A stretch of 5,351 nucleotides of DNA from Candidatus Peregrinibacteria bacterium RIFOXYB2_FULL_32_7 (GTDB lineage Bacteria; Patescibacteriota; Gracilibacteria; UBA1369; GWF2-33-10), in contig MFXJ01000092.1 in the NCBI GenBank assembly GCA_001787465.1, positions 1 through 5,351 on the forward strand, given 5' to 3'. Positions 1 through 5,351 of the stretch are shown here, piece after piece. A model generated the notes under the pieces. It had not been told where the DNA came from. It searched no databases and saw nothing but the letters and a program-made list of their open reading frames with translations. Position numbers and translations under genes: made by a program. The stretch's first letter is position 1, and every line of letters begins with the position of its first letter.

Positions 1-1280
1 CATACACTCCTGAAGATATAGAAAAAACACTACCGAAATTATATGATTCGAGAGTTGACATGGTAACCCTTGCCGACAGTTACGGTGGTTTGCTGCCAAA
101 TGACGTCGAACATCTGGTAAAATTGTTTAAAAAAGGCACTGGAAAGATGGTGGGTTTTCATGCACATAACAATCTTCAGCTTGCGTTCGCAAACACAATT
201 CGTGCAGTTGAAGCTGGTGCCGGAATAGTGGATGCATCAATATATGGAATGGGTAGAGGTGCTGGTAATTTGCCCTTAGAAGTACTTCTTTCGTACATAC
301 GCCACCATGAAAATGAATATGTAAATATGGTACATCTGTTGGAAATTATAGAACAGGAATTTATCGATTTAAAGAAAAAAATAGGGTGGGGATATAATCT
401 TCATTATATGCTATCTGGCATGCTTGGCTGCCATCCGTATTATGCATCACACTTATTGGAAAAACATAAATTGAATATGAAGGACGTCTGGGCTAAATTG
501 ATACGGATAGGTAAGGACAGACCAATGACATTTGACAAGAAATTATTGGAAGAGGTAGTTGCCGAAAGCACACTTGAAAATACAAAAATAGAACAAATAG
601 ATTTTTCCAGATTAGCACCGGAAACAGTAAAACTCGAACCCCCAGCATATATGAAAGCGCATGAAGGAAGGGATTTCCTTGTTTTGGCACAAGGACCATC
701 GCTCAAAAAGAATATAACAAAAATAAAGGAATTTGCAAAAGAACATAATTTAGTTATCCTGGGTGCGAATTATTTACATGGCTTGATTGTCCCGGATTAT
801 CATGCATTCAGCAGTATGAGTAGGTTTTTACAGTACCATAACTTTGTAGACCCTAACTCAAAACTTCTTCTTGGAAAATATATATCAGAAAAAATAGCAA
901 AAAAATATATTAAAAGAGAGTTTGAAACAATACCATATATTGACAGTTCAGAATTAAGTTTTGACATAACGGATGGGATAATACAAACAAATTGTGCAAC
1001 GGTCTCCATCTTACTTGTAGGAGTTGCCATAGTAATGGGTGCAAGAAGAATATATGTTGCCGGATTGGACGGTTACCAAAATGTTGATGACAAAGAAACA
1101 CATTTTTACAAAGAAACTGTCAAAGTACCTAAAGGTCAGGAACTAAATTCACTCCATAATATATGCCAGCAGTATTTAACTGAAATAAGGGAATATCAGA
1201 TTAAAAATGGTCAAGAACCATTTCAGATAATAACACCAACATCCTACCAAGAATTTTACAAAAAACAGGACGGTTTTTAG
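1..1280 (+). CDS. Aldolase (DRE-TIM/HMGL-like) fused to a C-terminal DUF115/MptE-like domain; 5' end missing
   Basis: The reading frame is open from base 3, so the ATG at 60 is internal; 425 residues are visible and the N-terminus, with the expected first metal-binding Asp motif, lies outside the window. Visible residues about 1-100 match 4-hydroxy-2-oxovalerate aldolase-type (DmpG/MhpE) TIM barrels: an ADS strand (24-26), the metal-binding HAHNN (H53, H55) and a DASIYGMGRGAGNLPLEV stretch close to the DmpG family. A helical tail (about 105-190) follows. Residues about 222-420 form a second domain with GPSL (231-234), VPDYH (263-267) and a Gly/Ala-rich segment ending in AGLDGY (353-358), the pattern of DUF115 proteins (archaeal MptE; the central domain of bacterial Maf flagellin glycosyltransferases). 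Expected chemistry is metal-dependent aldol addition or cleavage with pyruvate; the substrate is unknown. No membrane segment is seen. The stop abuts the cytidylyltransferase start, so the two are probably co-transcribed and the product is likely a 2-keto-3-deoxy sugar acid. The aldolase call is firm; the second domain's role is open (glycosyl transfer, or binding of a phosphorylated ligand). Confidence 0.85.
   Translation, partial: YTPEDIEKTLPKLYDSRVDMVTLADSYGGLLPNDVEHLVKLFKKGTGKMVGFHAHNNLQLAFANTIRAVEAGAGIVDASIYGMGRGAGNLPLEVLLSYIRHHENEYVNMVHLLEIIEQEFIDLKKKIGWGYNLHYMLSGMLGCHPYYASHLLEKHKLNMKDVWAKLIRIGKDRPMTFDKKLLEEVVAESTLENTKIEQIDFSRLAPETVKLEPPAYMKAHEGRDFLVLAQGPSLKKNITKIKEFAKEHNLVILGANYLHGLIVPDYHAFSSMSRFLQYHNFVDPNSKLLLGKYISEKIAKKYIKREFETIPYIDSSELSFDITDGIIQTNCATVSILLVGVAIVMGARRIYVAGLDGYQNVDDKETHFYKETVKVPKGQELNSLHNICQQYLTEIREYQIKNGQEPFQIITPTSYQEFYKKQDGF
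1267..1270 (+). promoter_or_regulatory. Weak Shine-Dalgarno-like AGGA before the cytidylyltransferase gene
   Basis: AGGA lies 10 nt before the ATG at 1281, inside the last codons of the aldolase gene. With a zero-base gap between the two genes, the downstream start would need either this weak site or ribosome re-initiation after the TAG stop. The match is short and could be chance. Confidence 0.3.
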
Positions 1281-2012
1281 ATGAAAGTTGTGGCAATAAT
1301 TCCTGCAAGACTTGAATCCACAAGACTGCCCAATAAACCATTGTTGGACATAGATGGTTTGCCAATGGCAATACATGTTTTGAAAAGAACGATGCTTTGT
1401 AATGATGTGGATGAGGTATATGTTGCAACATGCAACCAGGAAATAATCGATGCCGTTGAACGGTATGGTGGTAAGGGATTAATGACCTCGGCAGAACACC
1501 CGACAGGAACAGACAGAATCGTTGAAGCAATAGATAATATAGATTGCGACCTTGTTGTGAATGTACAGGGGGATGAACCATTGATAAGACCCGAGCATAT
1601 AAGCGCATCAATAAAACCATTGCTTGAAGATGATGAACTGGAAGTAACAACACTTTATTGCAAGAAAAATGAATTGAATAATCCCAATGATGTAAAACTT
1701 GTCAAAAACCTTAAAGGAGACGTGCTATATTTTTCAAGAGCAGATGTCCCGTCCCCAATTAGAGTCAAGCACAATGAGATACTCAAACAATGCGGTCTTT
1801 ACTGTTTCAGAAAAGAGTTCTTGAAAAAATTTGCAGCATGGAAACAAACGCCACTTGAAAAAATTGAGTCTGTAGAGCTGCTTCGTGCCCTTGAAAGAGG
1901 CTACCGGATAATGGCAGTAGAAGTAAGCGAATCCCAGTCAGTAGATGTATTGGAAGAACTAGAGGCAGTTAGGAAACTTATGAAAAATGACGAATTAAGA
2001 AAAAAATACTAA
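1281..2012 (+). CDS. kdsB: KdsB-type 3-deoxy-ulosonate cytidylyltransferase (CMP-sugar synthetase)
   Basis: This 243-residue protein is a near full-length match in size and motif order to CMP-Kdo synthetase (E. coli KdsB, about 248 aa). It would use CTP and a 3-deoxy-2-ulosonic acid to make the CMP-sugar and pyrophosphate in the cytoplasm. Visible motifs: the nucleotide-binding N-terminus IPARLESTRLPNKPL (7-21), HPTGTDR (73-79, HxSGTDR in KdsB), the Mg-binding NVQGDEP (94-100, D98), YFSRADVPSPIR (150-161, YFSRAxIP in KdsB), a GLYCFR segment (172-177), PLEKIESVELLRALE (191-205) and the C-terminal VDVLEELEAVR (221-231). All key residues I can place are present. The ATG directly follows the aldolase TAG, indicating tight coupling. 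The pathway partners differ from classical Kdo synthesis (an aldolase, not KdsA), so the substrate may be a Kdo-like acid other than Kdo; the symbol marks the family, not a proven substrate. Confidence 0.9.
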   Translation: MKVVAIIPARLESTRLPNKPLLDIDGLPMAIHVLKRTMLCNDVDEVYVATCNQEIIDAVERYGGKGLMTSAEHPTGTDRIVEAIDNIDCDLVVNVQGDEPLIRPEHISASIKPLLEDDELEVTTLYCKKNELNNPNDVKLVKNLKGDVLYFSRADVPSPIRVKHNEILKQCGLYCFRKEFLKKFAAWKQTPLEKIESVELLRALERGYRIMAVEVSESQSVDVLEELEAVRKLMKNDELRKKY

Positions 2013-2725
2013 CATAATTTTTCCAGTATGGATTTAATTTCAGAAAAATTCGCTACATAATAATCGGCTTTTTCTTCACCATCAGATTTCTTTGCAAATA
2101 TGCCTTTTAAAAGCTGGATCGTCCTAATATTTAATCGTTTTGCACCAGCTATATCTTTGGAAGCAGTATCTCCAACCATGATTGCAGTTTCAGGAGAAAC
2201 ACCTAATTTTTGAAGAAGCCGATCAAATATGATTTTATGGGGCTTGTTATTACCGCATTCTTCGGAACTCACAAAAGCATCAATATACCCAGAGAGTTTG
2301 AATTTTGACAATTTTCTCATTTGAACAAAGGCAGTAAGATCGGTGATAAAACCTATTTTTATATTATTATTTTTTAAGAATTCCAAAAGATCTAAAACTC
2401 CTTCAAAAAGAGTTATGTCATCCAAAAAACTATTCCAATATGCATTGTAAAGCTCCAATATAATAGAGCTATCAAATCTTTTTAAACGCCTTTCCACTAG
2501 ATTTTGGAATATCAACACCCGATTACTACCGGATGCAGTTCCTTTAAGCGAAGACTTGACAATATCCCAACTTTGCTGAAACTGTTTTTCAAATTCTGAT
2601 TCTGAAATTTCTTCGTAAACCAAATAAACTTCATGGGCGGTTTTTAGAGCTTTTTTATGAACTGGCAGAAACTCATATATAGTATCATCAATATCAAAAA
2701 GTACGGCTTTGATCATCAATCTCAT
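2009..2725 (-). CDS. HAD superfamily hydrolase (subfamily IA), probable sugar phosphatase
   Basis: This 238-residue protein has all four HAD motifs: motif I DIDDT (11-15; D11 nucleophile, D13 acid/base), motif II Thr at T128 in GFITD, motif III Lys at K161 in NNKPH, and motif IV GDTASKD (D186, D191). Residues about 18-100 between motifs I and II are helical, as expected for a C1 cap, which places it in subfamily IA with enzymes such as N-acylneuraminate-9-phosphatase and apart from the capless KdsC. It is probably a soluble small-molecule phosphatase. Beside an aldolase and a CMP-ulosonate synthetase, the attractive role is dephosphorylation of an ulosonate phosphate before activation; this is inference, since HAD substrates cannot be read from motifs. 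The ATG at 2725 is chosen because a TATA-like box at 2751-2757 would start the mRNA almost on it; the ATG at 2716 (MIKAVLFD) is an alternative that fits the usual family start. The 3' end overlaps the convergent cytidylyltransferase gene by 4 bp. Confidence 0.87.
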   Translation of the reverse strand: MRLMIKAVLFDIDDTIYEFLPVHKKALKTAHEVYLVYEEISESEFEKQFQQSWDIVKSSLKGTASGSNRVLIFQNLVERRLKRFDSSIILELYNAYWNSFLDDITLFEGVLDLLEFLKNNNIKIGFITDLTAFVQMRKLSKFKLSGYIDAFVSSEECGNNKPHKIIFDRLLQKLGVSPETAIMVGDTASKDIAGAKRLNIRTIQLLKGIFAKKSDGEEKADYYVANFSEIKSILEKLC

Positions 2726-2789
2726 CTAAAAACAATGTAATACTAAATAGTTATAAAGCCATCATTAGTCATACATATGTGGAAATAAT
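2726..2789. promoter_or_regulatory. Divergent intergenic promoter with a shared TATA-like element
   Basis: This 64-bp gap separates the start codons of the HAD gene (-) and the GT-B-like gene (+). It contains TTATAA at 2751-2756, which is its own reverse complement. On the minus strand it reads TTTATAA, centred about 29 nt before the HAD ATG at 2725, close to archaeal TATA-to-start spacing for a leaderless transcript. On the plus strand the same element would place a start near 2780, leaving a leader of about 10 nt before the ATG at 2790. A perfect 8-bp palindrome, ACATATGT (2773-2780), overlaps that predicted plus-strand start and could be a regulator site or chance. No strong Shine-Dalgarno site precedes either gene. 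Confidence 0.5.
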
Positions 2790-4538
2790 ATGTATTTAGT
2801 TTTAGCACAAAAACATACAATGGAAAATTTCCTAAATAAAAAAGAAGCACGCACATTTAGCTGGATTTACTTAGGAGAAAATGTAACTAATGCAATAAGG
2901 ATAGAGAAAGAAAAACCAAATTGGACTAGGATCTCAATTGCAAACTTACTTCAAGAAACAGCCAAAAAAATAGCAAATGAATATGTTGAATACATTTCAG
3001 GAATTACCAAAAAGAAGGATATTTCTTGGTGGGCATCAAGAATCTCTGAAAAAAATCCATTTATCTCAAAGGCATTTCTCCATCTTTGTTATTTGAAAGT
3101 AGCTGCAGAACTTATAACTAATGGGGAAGAAATGATCTTCTTTGTTGAAGATATGGATGTTTTTGAATCAATAAAAACAAATTTTGGAAAAATGATGACG
3201 GTAAATATAACAATTATTGACAGGATAACGGGGATGTGCAGTCTAATAAAAAAATTCATAATAAATAAGATATGGTTTTTTATCAGTAATATCCAACAGG
3301 AGATTATAAGTAAAAAATTGATTGGAAATAGAATTAATAATCACGAAAAATATACAATAATGCACACTTTTGTAAATAAAAATTCATTTGATAATAATGG
3401 CAATTTCAAAGAAACATATTTTGGAGAAATGCCTAATTGGCTTAGCTCTCATGGAAAGCAGGTAGTGATTCTAATTAGAGTCTTAGATAGCGTAGCTTAT
3501 AAAACGATAGCTAACAAACTTGCCAAGAACAATAATATCCTGCTTTGGAACAGATATATCACGGTGTATGATCTGTTAAAAGTCTTCATAGATAATGTTT
3601 TACAATTCCCAAAAATAAAAAGGTACCACTTTGAAAATCTGGAAATTAGTAGCATTATCATAAATGATGAACTCAATGACTGGATTGAAAACAGAAGATG
3701 CTCTGACATGCTACTTTACTACGGGATAAAAAATATGAAAAAGAATGGAATACATATATCTGAATTTGTTCATACTTATGAAAATCATGCGTGGGAAAAA
3801 ATCAGCATATGCGCACTCAGAAAATTCTATCCAGAAACCAAAATAATAGGGTATCAACATGCCGCATTTTCTAACATGCAACTGAACTATTTTTTCACAA
3901 AAAAAGATTTGGAAACTATGTACCTCCCAGATAAAATAATAACCAGTGGAAAGTATTATCAGGATATTTTTTCAGAAGCAGGATACCCAAAAAAGATGTT
4001 GGTTATGGGGGGTAGTTTTAGATTTTCATATTTGCTTACACAAAGAAAAAAACCAGGTAATGCAAATGGCATTTTAGTTACCTTTACATTGGATGAAAAC
4101 CAAGCTACTGAATTGTACCATGAAGTATTTGAAGCATTTAAAGATGAAAATACAGAGGTCATACTCAAGTTCCATCCATTTGCATCGCCCAAAAAAGTAA
4201 TCAATGCGATATCAACAGAAATACCAAAAAACTTTAATCTGAATAACAATAAAATATCTGAACTCTTTGAAAAATGCAATGTACTAATATATACAACATC
4301 GACAACATGCATAGAAGCAATTGCAGCAGGAATAGTGCCAATACACTTGGAATCAAACCACTTTATTGATATGGATCAATTGGCAGAATACCCAGAAGCA
4401 AGATTAGTCGCAAAAAATTCCATGGAATTGATTATGAGTATAAAAAAAACAAAAGAAATAGACACAAATAAAATGGAGATAGTGAAGGAAAGATTTAGCG
4501 AAATCAATAAAGAAAAAATAATAGCACTATTTGAATAA
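2790..4538 (+). CDS. Large GT-B-like surface carbohydrate biosynthesis protein, putative CMP-sugar transferase
   Basis: This 582-residue protein shows no signal peptide or clear membrane segment. Its C-terminal half looks like a GT-B glycosyltransferase: YENHAWEK (330-337), GYQHAAF (354-360), a Gly turn with GGSFRF (407-412), the strand ILVTFTLDEN (428-437), KFHPF (460-464) and TTSTTCIEA (502-510) followed by GIVPI. An HP motif followed by a Ser/Thr-rich motif is typical of bacterial sialyl/polysialyl and related CMP-sugar transferases, which fits the nearby CMP-ulosonate genes. The N-terminal part has a Trp-rich WW (80-81), KNPFISKAF (88-96) and a YFGEMPNWL segment (210-218), reminiscent of proteins annotated as surface carbohydrate biosynthesis (TIGR04326-like, from memory). 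A D/E-D/E-G sialyltransferase motif was not found, so donor and acceptor remain unproven. The middle (about residues 150-210) is rich in Asn, Lys and Ile and locally very AT-rich. The ATG at 2790 fits the TATA-like box; the ATG at 2820 (MENFLNKK) is an alternative that loses only ten residues. Confidence 0.72.
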   Translation: MYLVLAQKHTMENFLNKKEARTFSWIYLGENVTNAIRIEKEKPNWTRISIANLLQETAKKIANEYVEYISGITKKKDISWWASRISEKNPFISKAFLHLCYLKVAAELITNGEEMIFFVEDMDVFESIKTNFGKMMTVNITIIDRITGMCSLIKKFIINKIWFFISNIQQEIISKKLIGNRINNHEKYTIMHTFVNKNSFDNNGNFKETYFGEMPNWLSSHGKQVVILIRVLDSVAYKTIANKLAKNNNILLWNRYITVYDLLKVFIDNVLQFPKIKRYHFENLEISSIIINDELNDWIENRRCSDMLLYYGIKNMKKNGIHISEFVHTYENHAWEKISICALRKFYPETKIIGYQHAAFSNMQLNYFFTKKDLETMYLPDKIITSGKYYQDIFSEAGYPKKMLVMGGSFRFSYLLTQRKKPGNANGILVTFTLDENQATELYHEVFEAFKDENTEVILKFHPFASPKKVINAISTEIPKNFNLNNNKISELFEKCNVLIYTTSTTCIEAIAAGIVPIHLESNHFIDMDQLAEYPEARLVAKNSMELIMSIKKTKEIDTNKMEIVKERFSEINKEKIIALFE

Positions 4539-4611
4539 TTTAAAAGTTAAACGGAACATAATAAAATAATATGGGAACTACTGAAAATATTTGTTTGATG
4601 TGATAGTATTT
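4539..4611 (+). promoter_or_regulatory. Intergenic gap with candidate TATA boxes before the GT2 gene
   Basis: This 73-bp gap follows the GT-B-like gene's TAA. TTTAAAAG (4539-4546) is a good archaeal TATA-like octamer, but it would start transcription near 4570, about 41 nt before the GT2 ATG. A second AT-rich element, AAAATATT (4584-4591), is centred about 25 nt before the ATG and would give a leaderless message. Neither is decisive in DNA this AT-rich, and the GT2 gene may simply be read through from upstream. No terminator-like hairpin or long T tract is visible. Confidence 0.35.
4600..4604 (+). promoter_or_regulatory. Possible Shine-Dalgarno GTGAT before the GT2 gene
   Basis: GTGAT can pair with the AUCAC part of the conserved 16S rRNA 3' tail and sits 7 nt before the ATG at 4612. 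It supports 4612 as the start in preference to the in-frame GTG at 4600, which would itself be part of this site. Only five bases match, so confidence is low. Confidence 0.3.
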
Positions 4612-5351
4612 ATGGATAAAAAAGTAACGGTGATAATGCCTTGCTACAATCAAGCAGCATATGCAAGAGAATCTATAGAATCAGTATTGAATCAAACATA
4701 TAAAAATCTGGAACTTTTATTGATAGATAATTTTTCAACAGATGGAACATGTGAAATAATAAAGGAATATGCAAAAAAAGATTCGCGAGTACATGCGATT
4801 TATCATGAAAAAAATATGGGTTTTGAATACTCGTTTAATGAAGGAATGGAAAAAGCAACCGGGGAGTTTATATCATTTACCTCATCAGATGATTATTGGT
4901 ATCCGAAAAAAATAGAAAAACAACTAGATGTACTGGAAAAAAATCCAGAATATGATGTTGTACATACGGATGCACAAATTATAGATGGGCAAGGAAAAAA
5001 ATGTAAAATGACTATGAGGGAATATTATTATCTGGAACCAAAAAAAGCAACAGGAGATATCTTCCGGACATTGAGCAAAAAAAACATCTGTTGTTGCTCC
5101 AGTATGTTTTTCAGAAGGAAATGTTTGGAGACGTACTCAAAATTCGATCCCGTGTTCAAAATAGTTCATGACTGGTGGTTTAACATAAAACTTTCACAGA
5201 AGCATAAATTTTTTTATATTCCAGGGGTTCTTGTTGATTATAGAATCCATTCGACCAATACAAGCAAGAACAAGGAGGCATTGATGAATGACTACATTGA
5301 AATACATTCACGATTAGCAAAAATGACTCATGAACAGCAATCACATTATAT
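4612..5351 (+). CDS. Family 2 (GT-A) glycosyltransferase; 3' end missing
   Basis: An open frame runs from the ATG to the window edge, giving 246 residues without a stop. It is a classic inverting GT2 enzyme that would transfer a sugar from a nucleotide-sugar donor at the cytoplasmic face. Motifs in order: the N-terminal strand VTVIMPCYNQAAY (5-17), SIESVLNQTYKNLELLLIDN (21-40), FSTDGT (41-46), NMGFEYSFNEGMEKATGEFI (68-87), the metal/nucleotide-binding SSDDYW (91-96), HTDAQIID (118-125), a cysteine run NICCCSSMFFRR (158-169), the acceptor-side HDWWFNIKL (186-194) with a likely catalytic Asp at D187, and YRIHSTNTS (210-218). Many GT2 proteins of this type are about 300 residues or more, so a C-terminal part is missing. 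It is the second glycosyltransferase-like gene on this strand, 73 bp after the GT-B-like gene, and probably adds another sugar to the same glycan. The donor sugar cannot be told from the sequence. Confidence 0.9.
   Translation, partial: MDKKVTVIMPCYNQAAYARESIESVLNQTYKNLELLLIDNFSTDGTCEIIKEYAKKDSRVHAIYHEKNMGFEYSFNEGMEKATGEFISFTSSDDYWYPKKIEKQLDVLEKNPEYDVVHTDAQIIDGQGKKCKMTMREYYYLEPKKATGDIFRTLSKKNICCCSSMFFRRKCLETYSKFDPVFKIVHDWWFNIKLSQKHKFFYIPGVLVDYRIHSTNTSKNKEALMNDYIEIHSRLAKMTHEQQSHY

Noticed and set aside
60..62. ATG at 60 as the start of the aldolase gene
   Set aside because: The frame is open upstream to base 3 and encodes sequence that continues the TIM barrel (VDMVTLADS). The family needs over 100 more N-terminal residues, including the first metal ligand.
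440..706. Minus-strand open frames inside the aldolase gene (also 493-699, 800-1030 and 910-1101)
   Set aside because: They lie wholly antisense to a gene with clear family motifs, encode low-complexity products without recognisable domains, and lack promoter or ribosome-binding signals.
1201..1653. 150-codon minus-strand frame under the aldolase/cytidylyltransferase junction
   Set aside because: It is a shadow of the KdsB reading frame; the product is Leu/His-rich with no motif, while the plus strand carries the conserved CMP-Kdo synthetase signatures.
2016..2725. HAD gene as a KdsC orthologue
   Set aside because: KdsC is a capless HAD of about 180 residues; this protein is 238 residues with a helical C1 cap between motifs I and II, so only a functional analogy is proposed.
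3251..3300. Possible membrane helix in the GT-B-like protein (KKFIINKIWFFISNIQQEI region)
   Set aside because: The hydrophobic run is short and broken by Lys, Asn and Gln, so it looks like an amphipathic helix and not a transmembrane segment.
3959..4312. 117-codon minus-strand frame inside the GT-B-like gene (also 3497-3709)
   Set aside because: It is antisense to the conserved GT-B C-terminal motifs and has no domain or start signals of its own.

Overview
The window reads as part of a surface-glycan (S-layer, exopolysaccharide or O-antigen-like) biosynthesis locus. It holds five protein-coding genes and almost no spare DNA. Two genes run off the ends. No RNA genes, insertion sequences, CRISPR arrays or tandem repeats were seen.

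Organism: the DNA is AT-rich, with frequent ATA (Ile) and AGA (Arg) codons. Bacterial -35/-10 promoters and strong Shine-Dalgarno sites are not evident. A TTTATAA box lies about 29 nt upstream of the HAD gene start, which is the spacing of an archaeal TATA box driving a leaderless mRNA. I therefore favour a low-GC archaeon (for example an ammonia-oxidising Nitrososphaerota or a methanogen). This is inference: a low-GC bacterium with a horizontally shared glycan cassette is not excluded, since the same kinds of gene occur in bacterial polysaccharide clusters.

Layout: (1) bases 1-1280 (+) hold the 3' part of a fusion protein, a DRE-TIM/HMGL-like pyruvate aldolase joined to a DUF115 (MptE/Maf-like) domain. 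(2) 1281-2012 (+) is a KdsB-type CMP-ulosonate cytidylyltransferase, starting on the base after the aldolase stop codon. (3) 2009-2725 (-) is a HAD phosphatase that converges on the cytidylyltransferase with a 4-bp overlap. (4) 2726-2789 is a compact divergent promoter region. (5) 2790-4538 (+) is a large GT-B-like surface-carbohydrate protein. (6) 4539-4611 is a short gap with possible promoter and ribosome-binding signals. (7) 4612-5351 (+) is a GT-A family 2 glycosyltransferase, cut by the window end.

Working together (inference): the aldolase could join pyruvate to a sugar aldehyde, possibly phosphorylated, to give a 2-keto-3-deoxy sugar acid. The HAD enzyme could remove a phosphate, and the KdsB homologue would activate the product as a CMP-sugar. 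The GT-B-like protein and/or the DUF115 domain could transfer it onto a glycan, with the GT2 enzyme adding another sugar. This resembles the Kdo and sialic-acid logic (condense, dephosphorylate, CMP-activate, transfer), with an aldolase in place of the usual PEP-dependent synthase (KdsA/NeuB). The exact sugar cannot be read from the sequence.
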